Shown: positions 39,224 through 48,982, numbered from the stretch's first letter. The stretch: 61,698 nucleotides of DNA from Fimbriimonadia bacterium (GCA_039961735.1 JABRVX010000018.1:1-61698), one strand, 5' to 3'. Program-made: numbers and translations. The notes: generated by a model not told the origin, from the letters alone.

Positions 39224-42200
39224 TCAGCGGCGCCAGAAACGCACTTCCGCTGAGCCGCTTATCGTCACGCCGTTGTCACGCAGTTTTGCCGGAAGCCCAT
39301 TCACCACGGCCCGGGCCGTTTGCTCGAACGGGCTCACGACGACAATGCCGCCAGGTGTGGCGGGAGCCTCGCTCACGGTGAAAACGATGGCGTCACCATC
39401 GCAGGTCACCCTGTAGGCGACTTTGCCGAAGTGCGTCGGCAACCCTCTCACCTCCAGTCGCTGACCATTCTCGAACCACGTAGCCAAGATCCCAGCCCCG
39501 AGAACTAATCCGTCTCGTTCGTAGTCTTCGTACACCAGCAAGTTTCGCACAAACTTCACGAACTCCGAGCCGACCCAAGTATGTGGCATGTCGCCGATGA
39601 AGCCCGGCTGCCGAGGATCGCGACGCACGACCTCGGCCCAGTGGAGCCACGCCGGGGGTCGGACGTGCCGGCAGAAGAAGTCCAGTATCTCGTGCGCCTC
39701 GTCCCGTCGCCCCATCAAGAGGAGGGCGCTCGCAATCCGGATCTCGTAAGGGGTGTAGATTTCCCACTGCTTTCTGCCCGCTGCCCTGTCACGGTGGAAC
39801 TCCATGTACCTATCGAAGGTACGCGCCAGTGGCTCTGCGGGAACCACGTCTGAGACGGCACACGGAAAGACCCCTATCGCGGTGGACGTCGGGTCGAAGT
39901 CGCCTAGTTCCACACAACCGGGGACGTAATCGATCCCGTGCCTCTGGATCGTCAGCTCCAACGAAGCACGGAGTGTCTGGCCAAAGTCGGTTGCGAGTTG
40001 CGCCCATCTCTCCACATCGTCGCGCTTTCCTAATGCTCGAGCGATCTCCACGGCGTCTCGCAGTCCCCTCGCGATGAAGAAACAATCCCAATAGGAGTGC
40101 ATCGGTTTGGCCGAGTAGCCCTCGTGACTGATCGACTCTGGTACCAGTCCATAGTAGGCACGTCTCTCTTCTGTGAGGAACTCGGGAGTCATACGCTGCG
40201 CGCGCAGCGATACAATATGCTCGACGACTCGTCGCACCGTGGGGTACATGCGGGTTAGAAACTCCTGGTCCTTGGTGAAGCGGTAGTATTCCGCTACGAT
40301 GTAGAGAAACTGACCATGGCTGTCGTGCTCTGGCACTGGGTCCGCGCCACGGCGGTCCACCACGCATGGCACCGCGCCGCTCGGCGGGATGTGCGACGCG
40401 AACCACTCGATGAACTGCCGGACCTCCTCGGTGCAGCCCCAGCGCAACAGCGCGGCCGATGTTAGCGCGCCGTCGCGCATCCAAGAACGCTCGTAAGAGC
40501 GCGAGCCGGGTTGTACGCCCGGACCATCTCGGTTCACTTGGATGTAAGCCAGATTGGCCTTTAGCAGCCGCTCGTAATGGCGAACGGCATCAGGCAGCCA
40601 CACCGCTACGGTCTTCTCTTTCGCACGCCAGGCGGCGCGGGCCCGCATGCGTTGGAGGTCTATGTCTCTCTGAGTGTGAAGCGCCGTCGGCTTGTCGGAA
40701 CCAGGCGACACGAGAGTAATGGTTCGGTGCTCCCACGGTCCCAGATCGAGGTCGTAGGCGAAAGCTGCAGAGGCGAATCCGAAGCTATCGGCCGCTTCCA
40801 TGCTCTCGGGCAGTGCGTTACTAACGAGGTACTTTGTGATGTCGCCTGCATGGAACGGGGTGGTGCCGATGCGTGTGGCCGAGGGAATCGAGACCAAACC
40901 GACCGAGTCGTTGACCAGCCCGCGATCGGGGGAGAGCGACAACTCGCGGATCGGTGTGGCACCACCTATCACGTTCAGCGTCTGGTATGGCGGGTTGACC
41001 TGGAAAGGTCGTATTGTGACGTAAAGAGTGCACTTACGAGATTTTGGGCTTCGGTTCGCGATCTCATAGCTAACACACAGTGTTTCGCTGCCGTCCTCGG
41101 TCATGAATGGTGCGATTCGCAGCTCGAGCGATCCGTGGTGCCTCGTTACTAAGGGCAGAGGCAGTGTGTCGCCGTCCAGACCCTGGGTGACCTGTGCATC
41201 CGCCCAGGTCCAGAGTTTGCCGTCTGCGAACAGCATGGGCTCCAGCGAGAAGCTGTGCTTGTCCAGCTCGACTGCACCATCCTCGCTGATGAGTGCCTCG
41301 CGGTGGCCGCCCACGGCGCCGACCACCGTCCAGTATCCTGCCTCGCCACGTATCGTTCGCGGGAAGCGACCTAGTGGCTGATCCTTTGCCATTGCTCCGA
41401 AGAAGGCATTGTGCCCGTCACCGAAGAGCAGATCCCTCACTTCCAGCGCATTCAGGTGGTAGCAATCACCGGGACCTTCAAGCATCGCTATGCGTAGGTG
41501 TCGTGCCTCCGAGTCGGGCAGATAGTGGTAGGTCGTTCCGCCTGTCGCCTGTGCTACCTCCTCCAGCATGCTCCAAGCCCTTCCGTCGTCAGAGACCTCG
41601 ATTCGGAATCGAGTGGGATATCTCTGTTCATCCCATCGCAGCACTAGGCCACCGAACTCGCGGGGCTCTCCGAAATCGAACGCGACCCACTGCTCGCCTG
41701 CTTTGGTGGAGCGCCAGCCCCGACCAGCCCCCGCCATGCTGCGTGCCTGGAAGCCTCGCACCTCGCTCGATGCGGAAACCACGGGCATACCGGCGTAGGG
41801 CCTTACAGGTGGGAGTTCGCGGAACTGCAAGTCATCGAACAGCACCTCGCCCTTGCCGCCTGTGTAAGCTGCAACCACGAACTGCAGGGTGGCAGCGGTC
41901 TTCAGGTCGCCCCCGCCTCGCGGCCCCCAGGCAAAGCGGATGTGTCGCTTTCTCAGGCGCACCTGCTTCCACTCGGTGGGAAACTCGTAGCCGATTTGGT
42001 TGTTCCACCACACATTCGCGCCGCTCTCGTCGCCGAGTTTGAACTCGAGGTTGTTGGCAGGCGACACTCCACGTATCCAGAAGCTGAACTCGTAGTTCTC
42101 CGGAAGAGGCAGCGAGACTCGCTTCTCGGCAATCACGAATCCGCCGCGACCCTGAAAGTCGTACTCCATGCGCAGGGCATTCCCTGTCCGCCCTTCAGCA

Positions 42201-42328
42201 TGAGAGATGCGAAGTGAGACTCCCTCGGAAGTGATGGATTTCCACGGCGACAAGTCCTCGAAGTCATCGAGCAGGAGAGTGCTTTGTGCGACTACACTGG
42301 CTGAGAAGGCGAGGAGGAAGGCGAGCAT
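39224..42328 (-). CDS. exported glycoside hydrolase-like protein with CBM-like, discoidin and (alpha/alpha)6 domains
   Basis: The 1034-residue protein has a short signal (LAFLLAFSASVVAQ). A carbohydrate-binding-like jelly roll (about 18-170, LLLDDFEDLSPW to EVLFDDLQFREL) and an F5/8 type C domain (about 175-300, WVAFDFGEPREFGGLVLRW) come first. A beta-sandwich linker and a six-hairpin catalytic-type domain follow (about 590-940, SYERSWMRDGALTSAALLRWG, HDSHGQFLYIVAEYYRFTK, PYEIRIASALLLMGR, MPHTWVGSEFV). The Glu/Asp-rich motifs fit an inverting glycosidase, but the family is not recognised. Its start is 8 bases after the permease stop, at the end of the lacI-to-transporter run. Confidence 0.8.
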   Translation of the reverse strand: MLAFLLAFSASVVAQSTLLLDDFEDLSPWKSITSEGVSLRISHAEGRTGNALRMEYDFQGRGGFVIAEKRVSLPLPENYEFSFWIRGVSPANNLEFKLGDESGANVWWNNQIGYEFPTEWKQVRLRKRHIRFAWGPRGGGDLKTAATLQFVVAAYTGGKGEVLFDDLQFRELPPVRPYAGMPVVSASSEVRGFQARSMAGAGRGWRSTKAGEQWVAFDFGEPREFGGLVLRWDEQRYPTRFRIEVSDDGRAWSMLEEVAQATGGTTYHYLPDSEARHLRIAMLEGPGDCYHLNALEVRDLLFGDGHNAFFGAMAKDQPLGRFPRTIRGEAGYWTVVGAVGGHREALISEDGAVELDKHSFSLEPMLFADGKLWTWADAQVTQGLDGDTLPLPLVTRHHGSLELRIAPFMTEDGSETLCVSYEIANRSPKSRKCTLYVTIRPFQVNPPYQTLNVIGGATPIRELSLSPDRGLVNDSVGLVSIPSATRIGTTPFHAGDITKYLVSNALPESMEAADSFGFASAAFAYDLDLGPWEHRTITLVSPGSDKPTALHTQRDIDLQRMRARAAWRAKEKTVAVWLPDAVRHYERLLKANLAYIQVNRDGPGVQPGSRSYERSWMRDGALTSAALLRWGCTEEVRQFIEWFASHIPPSGAVPCVVDRRGADPVPEHDSHGQFLYIVAEYYRFTKDQEFLTRMYPTVRRVVEHIVSLRAQRMTPEFLTEERRAYYGLVPESISHEGYSAKPMHSYWDCFFIARGLRDAVEIARALGKRDDVERWAQLATDFGQTLRASLELTIQRHGIDYVPGCVELGDFDPTSTAIGVFPCAVSDVVPAEPLARTFDRYMEFHRDRAAGRKQWEIYTPYEIRIASALLLMGRRDEAHEILDFFCRHVRPPAWLHWAEVVRRDPRQPGFIGDMPHTWVGSEFVKFVRNLLVYEDYERDGLVLGAGILATWFENGQRLEVRGLPTHFGKVAYRVTCDGDAIVFTVSEAPATPGGIVVVSPFEQTARAVVNGLPAKLRDNGVTISGSAEVRFWRR

Positions 42329-42336
42329 GACAACAC

Positions 42337-43197
42337 CTATTTCATGCCGCTCATCACGATCCCCTTGACGAAGTAACGTTGGCCAATCAGGAAGATGATG
42401 ATAAGCGGGATCGTTACGAGCACGCTACCGGCCATCAGCAGGTGCCACTGCTCCGCACGCAGCGACGCGTAGGTGCTGAGACCGAGCTCCAGCGTCTGTT
42501 TGTTCACATCGTTTAGATAGATGAGAGGTCCCATGAAGTCCCGCCAGCTGCCGATAAAGGTGAACACACCCACCGTGGCCAGTGCCGGTCCGGACAGCGG
42601 CATGATCACGCGAGTCAATATCGTCCAGTGAGATGCGCCGTCCAGCTTGGCCGCTTCATCCAACTCGACCGGCACGCTGAGGAAGAACTGACGCAGCAGG
42701 AACACATTGAATGCGCCTCCACCCAGGAACGCGGGTACCGTGAGTGGGTAGAAAGTGTTCACCCAGTGCAGATACTTATATAGCACGTAGGTAGGAATCA
42801 TCGTGACGATGCCCGGCAGCATCATCGTGCTGAGCAAGAGGATGAACAGCCTGTCGCGCCCTCGGAACTGTACCCGCGCGAACGCGTAGGCCACCATGCT
42901 GGAGCTGAGTACCACTCCCAGTGTGGAGAACCCCGCGATCACTACGGTGTTTTGGAGGAAAAGCAGGAAGCTGACGTTCGGGTTGGCCAGCACCTCCCGA
43001 TAGTTCTCCAGTGTCACGGACTTCGGCCACGACCACACCGATGTCTGGGCCAGCTCGGCCGCGGACTTGAGTGACATGGCCACCGAGATGTAGAACGGCG
43101 TGAGAAACACTAACGACCCCGCGACGAGCAACGCGAGCACCAGCAGCCTGCTTACGTGCGACATCAGTAGCAGTGGCTTGTCGCGTCGCCGGCTCAT
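42337..43197 (-). CDS. carbohydrate ABC transporter permease (MalG/UgpE type)
   Basis: I place the start at 43197 (MSRRRDKPLLL), whose ATG overlaps the upstream stop as ATGA; the frame continues further upstream without support. The 286-residue inner-membrane protein has six transmembrane helices and the EAA loop ELDEAAKLDGASHWTILTRVIMP, shown here as DEAAKLDGASHWTIL, which docks on the ABC ATPase. The final GQRYFVKGIVMSGMK is characteristic of the MalG-like CUT1 family. Its partner permease is in the fused gene just upstream. No ATPase gene is present in the window, so a shared MsmX-like ATPase is expected. Confidence 0.93.
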   Translation of the reverse strand: MSRRRDKPLLLMSHVSRLLVLALLVAGSLVFLTPFYISVAMSLKSAAELAQTSVWSWPKSVTLENYREVLANPNVSFLLFLQNTVVIAGFSTLGVVLSSSMVAYAFARVQFRGRDRLFILLLSTMMLPGIVTMIPTYVLYKYLHWVNTFYPLTVPAFLGGGAFNVFLLRQFFLSVPVELDEAAKLDGASHWTILTRVIMPLSGPALATVGVFTFIGSWRDFMGPLIYLNDVNKQTLELGLSTYASLRAEQWHLLMAGSVLVTIPLIIIFLIGQRYFVKGIVMSGMK

Positions 43198-45659
43198 CGT
43201 CCACCCGCCTCGTAGTAAACGATTCGATTGAGCTGGAACTGCAGTAGGGTGAAGCCCAGGATCACTACGAACAACACCCACGCGAGAGCAGAGGCGTATC
43301 CCATGCGTAGTGAGCCGAATGCCTGCTCGTAAAGGTGTAGCATGTAGAAACGTGTAGCGTCGTTCGGCCCCCCGCCGGTCATGACGAAGGCTTGGGTGAA
43401 CACTTGGAAACTACCAATCACCCCTGTCACGAGCGTGAAGAACAGGGAAGGGCTCAAGAGCGGTAGGGTGATTGCGCGGAACCGTGCCCACCAGCCGGCT
43501 CCATCTAAGGTCGCTGCCTCATAGTAGAACTCCGGAATGCCCTGCAAACCCGCTAGGAGGATAACCATTCCACCACCTACACCCCACAGCGACATGATGA
43601 TGAGCGCAGGGAGCGCTAGGTGCTCGTTCCCCAGCCAGTTTACTGGCTGACCGTCGGATGAAAACGGCGACAGCAGTGTGGCCAGTCCGAGAAAGTTGCC
43701 CTTGCCGTCTGCACCGTAGATGAGTAGATTGAGCAATCCACCCTCGGGCTGGAAGATGCGTCTCCAAATGAGGGCCGATGCTACCGTGCTGGCAAGCGCA
43801 GGGAGGTAGAAGCAGGTGCGGTAGAGCGGCATGCCGCGCACCTTCGTGTTCAGCAGCAGCGCGAGCATCAGTGACCCTATGATGCCGAGGGGAACCGAGA
43901 CCAGGGTGTACACTGCGGAGACTCGCAGCGTGATCCAGAAGCGAGGATCTGCTCCGAAAGCTTCGGTGTAGTTCTGTAGGCCACGCCACTTCGCAGGCTG
44001 GATGATGTCCCAGTCCGACAGACTCATCAGCAGGGAGAGCACCATCGGCCCTGCGGTGAACACTACCATGCCGATGATCCAAGGGCTGATCAGCAGGTAG
44101 CCGGCGCGGTTGTCGGCTTTCTCCCTACGTGTCAGCCGATGTCCCCGCTCCGGCCAGTACACCCAGCCGATGGCGACACCCAGCAGCCCGACGCACAAAG
44201 CCCCTCCCCACCACCAGTCGAGTTTGGGTAGACGCTCCTCTCTTAGCAGTGCATCCAGTCGCGCCTGCGCCCGTGCGGTACCACGGCGCAGCGCCTCTTC
44301 TGCGGTAGATGTCCCATTGAAGATGCGCTCGATCTCGCTCGCGACGTAGCTGCTCACCTCCGGCCACTTGTCCGAGGTGGGTGGAAACACGACGTAGGGT
44401 ACTGCCTTGTCGGTGGCAATGCGGTTAGCGGGGTATCGTTGTTCGAGAGGTGTATTAGGTCCTGGTATCCATGGCTCGCGAATGGCCAACCTACGAATGG
44501 CAGGTTGAGCAAGACCGGCACGCGCCATCGCTACCATGCCAGGCTCTCCGGCCATCCACTTCACAAGCAACCAAGCCTCTCTCGGGTGCCTCGTGGATGA
44601 CATGATCGAATATCCGGATCCGCCGGTAGGCGCCGCGCGCGTTCCGTCCTTGAAGGCTGGTGCGAGGGTGATGTCCCACTCGAAGAAGCCCTCCTCCCCT
44701 GGTCGTAGCACCTCGCGAAAACGCGGCACCTCCCAGATGCCGGATTGGAACATCGCGACCTTGCCACTCAGGAAGAGCTGAGAGGCATTGGACTGCATCA
44801 CCGATGTGATCTCGGTGGGTGTCGGCATCCAGTGGTACTTCAGTGCGCAATCGGCAACAAACTGGTAAGCACGTATAACCTTCGGATCGTCGTAGAGCAC
44901 TCGACGGGCCGATTCGTTGTCATCGGCATATCGCCCGCCGGTCGAGAAGGTGCACAGGTCGGCGAACGCCGTCATCCATCCGGGCGTGAAGCCCCAATGC
45001 ACGATGCGCCCACGTGCGTCTCGCTTGGTCAGGTGCTGCATCGTCCAGGTGAAGCACTTCTCCCGAAGTTGCGGACGGGGCTCGAAGTCCCAAGTCCAGC
45101 TCCCGTCCGGGTAGGGGAGGCCGGCCTCGTCGAACATCTTCTTGTTGTAGTAGATCAGGCCGATGGGTGCGATGTCGCGTGGCAACACGTATAGCTGCCC
45201 CCGCAACGAGTGTGCTTCCACGATAGGTCGGTAGTACTCATGGATGTCGAACCCCGGCGTCTGATCGAAGAACGGATTGAGGGGAAGGATGGCTTTGCGT
45301 CGTGCCAGCTTTTGGAAGTTGACGAAGTCCATCATCGCTACGTCGGGGGCGACGTTGGCAGCGTACTGCGCTAGCAGCTTCTGGAAATACGAACCGTAGG
45401 GGACGTTTTCCAGGCTGACACTGATCCCGGGATGAGCCCTCTCGAACTCGCGGACCACCTCGCGCAACACACGCAGGCCCTGGTCGCCATCGTACACGAC
45501 GAGTCGAAGGTGCACCACCTCCGCGGCGACTGCGCAGGCGAGTAGCAACATGACGACGAGTGCGAGGAGCCTGAGAACCAAGCACGTGGAAGGGTGGGCA
45601 CTCTGCCGTGTGCTCTGAGCCTTCGGCCCCGGGATACCATGCTTCGACGGGCTCGGCAT
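43194..45659 (-). CDS. fused sugar solute-binding protein and ABC permease
   Basis: One open frame holds a CUT1 solute-binding protein and a MalF-type permease. After a hydrophobic leader (LALVVMLLLACAVAA, with a possible LLAC lipobox) comes the binding domain (about 430 residues: VREFERAHPGISV, APDVAMMDF, SGKVAMFQSGIWEVP, TRHPREAWLLVKWMAG). A single helix (WWGGALCVGLLGVAIGWVYW) crosses to the cytoplasm and six permease helices follow, with FYYEAATLDGAGWWARFRAITLP as the EAA loop, abbreviated here as EAATLDGAGWW. The topology places the binding domain outside. The start is uncertain: ATG 45659 lies inside a dispersed repeat, and a TTG at 45581 is the alternative. Confidence 0.85.
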   Translation of the reverse strand: MPSPSKHGIPGPKAQSTRQSAHPSTCLVLRLLALVVMLLLACAVAAEVVHLRLVVYDGDQGLRVLREVVREFERAHPGISVSLENVPYGSYFQKLLAQYAANVAPDVAMMDFVNFQKLARRKAILPLNPFFDQTPGFDIHEYYRPIVEAHSLRGQLYVLPRDIAPIGLIYYNKKMFDEAGLPYPDGSWTWDFEPRPQLREKCFTWTMQHLTKRDARGRIVHWGFTPGWMTAFADLCTFSTGGRYADDNESARRVLYDDPKVIRAYQFVADCALKYHWMPTPTEITSVMQSNASQLFLSGKVAMFQSGIWEVPRFREVLRPGEEGFFEWDITLAPAFKDGTRAAPTGGSGYSIMSSTRHPREAWLLVKWMAGEPGMVAMARAGLAQPAIRRLAIREPWIPGPNTPLEQRYPANRIATDKAVPYVVFPPTSDKWPEVSSYVASEIERIFNGTSTAEEALRRGTARAQARLDALLREERLPKLDWWWGGALCVGLLGVAIGWVYWPERGHRLTRREKADNRAGYLLISPWIIGMVVFTAGPMVLSLLMSLSDWDIIQPAKWRGLQNYTEAFGADPRFWITLRVSAVYTLVSVPLGIIGSLMLALLLNTKVRGMPLYRTCFYLPALASTVASALIWRRIFQPEGGLLNLLIYGADGKGNFLGLATLLSPFSSDGQPVNWLGNEHLALPALIIMSLWGVGGGMVILLAGLQGIPEFYYEAATLDGAGWWARFRAITLPLLSPSLFFTLVTGVIGSFQVFTQAFVMTGGGPNDATRFYMLHLYEQAFGSLRMGYASALAWVLFVVILGFTLLQFQLNRIVYYEAGGR

Positions 45660-45664
45660 GACGG
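45640..45664. repeat. dispersed intergenic repeat copy
   Basis: GCTTCGACGGGCTCGGCATG matches the tandem units at 24951-24996 with two or three changes. It underlies the first codons of the longest start of the SBP-permease frame. Confidence 0.6.
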
Positions 45665-45691
45665 AATCGGGCCGAACCGGGTGGTCAGCCA

Positions 45692-45714
45692 TTCTAGACA
45701 GACTTAGCATGGTG
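45692..45714. repeat. degenerate dispersed repeat copy
   Basis: TTCTAGACAGACTTAGCATG is a decayed version of the same unit, 27 bases after the previous copy. Confidence 0.4.
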
Positions 45715-45789
45715 GTGTCGGAATCGTAGCGAGCCTGATAGTAGCATCCCTGTCGAGTGCACGAGGGAGCCGACACGCCGGTGCCCACC

Positions 45790-47142
45790 TTACCAACCAC
45801 CGAAGGTCGCCCGAGGTCGGAGGCGGTGCAGGGCTGGTGATTTCCTCCCGGCAGGCGCCGAGGGCGCAACTCGCAAGGCACGAAGTGCTGCCGGACCTTC
45901 CGCAGTCACCATCAGCCCAGCTCGCTCGATGCCCAACCGTGCGACCGGATGGCTCATGAACAGGCGCTGCGGAAGACCGGTGCGGTAGCACTCTACTCCC
46001 AAAAGCATCATGCCGAGGTCGATTCCTATCACGTCGGGCGACACCCACCGGCGGGTCGGGTTGAATGCGATAGTGAACCCATACCTGCCGATAGTCGAAG
46101 GATACCGTTCGGCAATCGCGCGTGCCGCCGCCATGCTCTCTTCTGGGCACAGGAATACCGATGCGACTGCGCTGCTGGGTGCTATGGTTCCGTTGTCGTC
46201 GCCCCAGGGTGGAAGGCCGTGCGATGTGTATCCGTCGGGGTGGTCACTCGCGGATAGGCCCCACACATCTTTATCGTAGCCGACGAAGCCCTTCGGATTG
46301 GTGGCGCAGTAGGCTCGATTGGCCAACGTAGCGTTCCGACTTGACACCCAATAGTCGTACCCAAGTCGGTCGCGGCGGTTTCGAAAGTCCGAGAACACGT
46401 GTGAGAGTTGATGCATAAACAGAGGCCCACCAGCCAGCATGTCGTACCCTTCAACGGACACCACGGGGCGCGTCCACGCCTCCCAGACGCCGGTCGGCAC
46501 CCTGTCATCGAAGCCGAGGCCTAGAATATAAAGAATCATGTGCTCGCAGTACGAGCCCCACTGAACCGGCAAGAACCCCTTCTCCGGAGTCCATCCGTGA
46601 CTGAAGGTTAGGGACTGCGGTCTCTCGCCGCCGTCCGTAAGCATCCACATCCAGTCCACATCACCCAGGATGACTTCTACCAGTCTCGTGACAGCCTCAT
46701 CCGCGAAGTACCGCTCCGCGGCTAGCATGCCGGCAAACAGAATGGCACTGTCAATGCTGGAAACCTCGCACTGCCAGATGCGCTCACCCGTCTCCCAATG
46801 GAACCAGTGGTAGAACCAGCCCCTTTCCTTGGGCGCTACATCTCGCAGCGCCCTGAGCGTAAGCAGCGTGCGCGCAAGAGCTGCCTCACGACTCACCCAC
46901 GTGCGCTCTACGCCGATAGGATACGCAGCAAGCGCAAAGCCGGTGGCAGCCACGCTGGCGATATCGTACGGGTCTCCTGCAGCCGAGTTGCGTGCTCGAT
47001 CCTTAGTGAAGCCGGTGGCCGGATTGGACTGCTCCCAGAAGTATCGGAAGGCCGAGTGCGAGAGTGAATCGAGAAGGGCAAGGTCGCCGCGAGCACCGGC
47101 GACGCTTGCCCACAAGATTGCTCCTAACGCGACTGAGAACAC
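45790..47142 (-). CDS. GH144-family enzyme (PF10091 glycoamylase-like), exported
   Basis: The 450-residue protein has a signal peptide (SVALGAILWASVAGARG) and a full PF10091 domain: AFRYFWEQSNPATGFTKDR, ASVAATGFALAAYPIGVER, GWFYHWFHWETGERIW, EVSSIDSAILFAGML, and PPWGDDNGTIAPSSAVASV. Characterised GH144 members are endo-beta-1,2-glucanases. A second copy at 51875-53131 is close in sequence. The C-terminal tail after ERAGL (about 45 residues) is Arg/Pro-rich and not shared. It starts at GTG 47142, 25 bases after the prepilin stop, in the lacI run. Confidence 0.85.
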   Translation of the reverse strand: MFSVALGAILWASVAGARGDLALLDSLSHSAFRYFWEQSNPATGFTKDRARNSAAGDPYDIASVAATGFALAAYPIGVERTWVSREAALARTLLTLRALRDVAPKERGWFYHWFHWETGERIWQCEVSSIDSAILFAGMLAAERYFADEAVTRLVEVILGDVDWMWMLTDGGERPQSLTFSHGWTPEKGFLPVQWGSYCEHMILYILGLGFDDRVPTGVWEAWTRPVVSVEGYDMLAGGPLFMHQLSHVFSDFRNRRDRLGYDYWVSSRNATLANRAYCATNPKGFVGYDKDVWGLSASDHPDGYTSHGLPPWGDDNGTIAPSSAVASVFLCPEESMAAARAIAERYPSTIGRYGFTIAFNPTRRWVSPDVIGIDLGMMLLGVECYRTGLPQRLFMSHPVARLGIERAGLMVTAEGPAALRALRVAPSAPAGRKSPALHRLRPRATFGGW

Positions 47143-47166
47143 GTCCGATGTGTCCTGCCGAACCGG

Positions 47167-47913
47167 CTAAAAAGGTAGGGTCGAGCAAAACGTGTCGAGC
47201 CACGGCATGTTCGTGTCGTTTCCGTCGATCGGATAGACATACTTGCCACGAGTGTACTGCCACATGTTCTCGCCGTCGTCCGGAAGGCATGTCTCCCGAA
47301 GGCCCGTGATCTTCGCATGGGTGTCCATGAAGATCACGACCATCTTCTTGTCCTCCAGCTTGAAGCCTCCCCAGTTAGGAATCTTCCATCCGTTCTGACC
47401 GTTGTACAGGTATTGCATCCACGGACCGTAGTCCGGATACACGTCCTTGTTCTCGGCAATCAGCAGCGCTCTCGCCGGCTCGTGAACCGAGCGCATGGTG
47501 TAGTTGGCGATGTCCTGCCAGTTACCGGTCTTGAAGAATGGGCGATAGTAGAAGTATCCCCTCACGAACGTAGGCTTGACAGGGTTGGTCTGTGCAGCCT
47601 GCTCGTCCGGCAACTTGGCCGCAGGATTGATGGGGTCTCGGAATACGTCGGCGCTTTTGAGATACGGCTGAATGGCGTGCTTCCAGCTCTTGCGGCCATT
47701 CTCGTGTCGGATCTTGAAGAGCACACCGTCGTGATTCTCGGTGTAGAGGTGTACGCCGATCCCAATCTGCTTCATGTTGGAGAGGGCCGTGGTGATCTGT
47801 GCCGACGTGCGCGCACGCGCGAAAACCGGGAACAGGATTCCCGCCAGAATGGCAATGATTGCGATGACTACAAGTAGCTCGATCAACGTGAACGCAAGAC
47901 TCGTTTGCTTCAT
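47167..47913 (-). CDS. prepilin-type N-terminal methylation domain protein
   Basis: ATG 47913 (MKQTSLAFTLIELL) has GGAGG upstream; the few residues before it are not needed. After the short leader comes a pilin-like helix ([19 protein letters not shown]), then ARTSAQITTALSNMKQIG and a globular domain with YTENHDG and VVIFMDTHAKI, the usual DUF1559-like ending. It sits between lacI and the GH144 gene, 19 bases from lacI. This placement suggests co-expression with sugar uptake. It may serve as a surface or secretion component. Confidence 0.85.
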   Translation of the reverse strand: MKQTSLAFTLIELLVVIAIIAILAGILFPVFARARTSAQITTALSNMKQIGIGVHLYTENHDGVLFKIRHENGRKSWKHAIQPYLKSADVFRDPINPAAKLPDEQAAQTNPVKPTFVRGYFYYRPFFKTGNWQDIANYTMRSVHEPARALLIAENKDVYPDYGPWMQYLYNGQNGWKIPNWGGFKLEDKKMVVIFMDTHAKITGLRETCLPDDGENMWQYTRGKYVYPIDGNDTNMPWLDTFCSTLPF

Positions 47914-47932
47914 ATGTAACCTCCGCACTGAG

Positions 47933-48961
47933 CTACCGCGTCTTCGGTGGCGCGGTGGATTGCCGTACGTCTAATGACGGCGGGTAGATGATCTGGGTCC
48001 GCGGAACGGACTCCTGGCGAATGAGAGACACTAATAGCAGCGTGGCCTCGCGTGCCATCTCGACAATGGGTTGCCGCACACTCGTCAACGCCGGCGACAC
48101 GCGCTCGCAGGCTTCGGTGCTGTCGAAGCCGACGATGGACACATCGCCCGGGACTGATAGTCCTAGCTCCGATAGCCGCCGCAGCAACGCGAACGCGACG
48201 TCGTCCGACCACACGAACAGGGCAGTGGGTCGCTCGTCGCTCAGCATTAGGTCCATGAATGCAGTCGGGTCGGCGCTGGGCGTTTCGAGTGTGAGGACAA
48301 GGGCAGGGTCTACCTCAATCTTCTTCATCTCGAGCGCGTCGCGATACCCATTGAACCGGTCATTCGAGCTGATGGAACTCGCGGATCCTCGAATCATCCC
48401 GATCCGCCGGTGGCCTAACTTCAGCAGGTGCTGCGTTGCCATACGCCCGCCTGCGTAGTTGTCAGCGTCCACGAACGGAACTTCGGCGTCGGTGGACCGC
48501 GTGAAGAACAGCACGCAAGGGAACTTGCGCCGAATCAACTCGAGAAGGGTCGGGTCGTCCGCATCACGCAGGATGAGGGCACCGTCCACCCGGCCGTCCG
48601 ACAGGGTATCGGCGTCGGCACTGCTACCTTCGGTTCCCCTCGTATGCAGCATCAGGTCCATACCGGTCTGCACGCATGCGTCGCACACGCCACGCATCAC
48701 TTCCGACGTAAAGCTGGACCAGGCCGAAAAGAAGGTCGCGTACTGAAACGCCACGGCCAGCGAGTCGGTTCTCTGCCGCAGCAACATCTTGGCGAGGGCA
48801 TTCGGGCGATATCCGAGGTCCCGTGCCGCGGCTAACACCCGGACTTCCGTATCGTCGCTGATCCTAGCCTGTGCCGCTCGACCGTTTAGCACATAGCTTA
48901 CGGTCACCTTGCTCACCCCGGCCAGGCGTGCCACATCTTCGATGGTCTTGCGTTTCGACAC
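47933..48961 (-). CDS. LacI-family transcriptional regulator
   Basis: The 342-residue protein has an N-terminal helix-turn-helix (TIEDVARLAGVSKVTVSYVLNG), hinge (RPNALAKMLLRQRTDSLAVAF), and a periplasmic-binding-protein-like effector domain (VDGALILRDADD, HLLKLGHRRIGMIRG, ALFVWSDDVAFALLRRL, VSIVGFDSTEACERVSPALTSVRQP). It probably represses the downstream operon in the absence of a sugar ligand. Start GTG 48961. The leader contains a TGAAA/TTTCA palindrome directly before the start codon, which implies autoregulation. Confidence 0.93.
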   Translation of the reverse strand: MSKRKTIEDVARLAGVSKVTVSYVLNGRAAQARISDDTEVRVLAAARDLGYRPNALAKMLLRQRTDSLAVAFQYATFFSAWSSFTSEVMRGVCDACVQTGMDLMLHTRGTEGSSADADTLSDGRVDGALILRDADDPTLLELIRRKFPCVLFFTRSTDAEVPFVDADNYAGGRMATQHLLKLGHRRIGMIRGSASSISSNDRFNGYRDALEMKKIEVDPALVLTLETPSADPTAFMDLMLSDERPTALFVWSDDVAFALLRRLSELGLSVPGDVSIVGFDSTEACERVSPALTSVRQPIVEMAREATLLLVSLIRQESVPRTQIIYPPSLDVRQSTAPPKTR

Positions 48962-48982
48962 CGTTGCTGAAACCTTTCACCT
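48962..48982 (-). promoter_or_regulatory. operator-like element in the lacI leader
   Basis: TGAAA and TTTCA arms with a 2-nt centre (48968-48979) lie between a -10-like box (TACACT, 48986-48991) and the start codon. The 21-nt segment shares 16 positions with 39121-39141. Confidence 0.5.
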
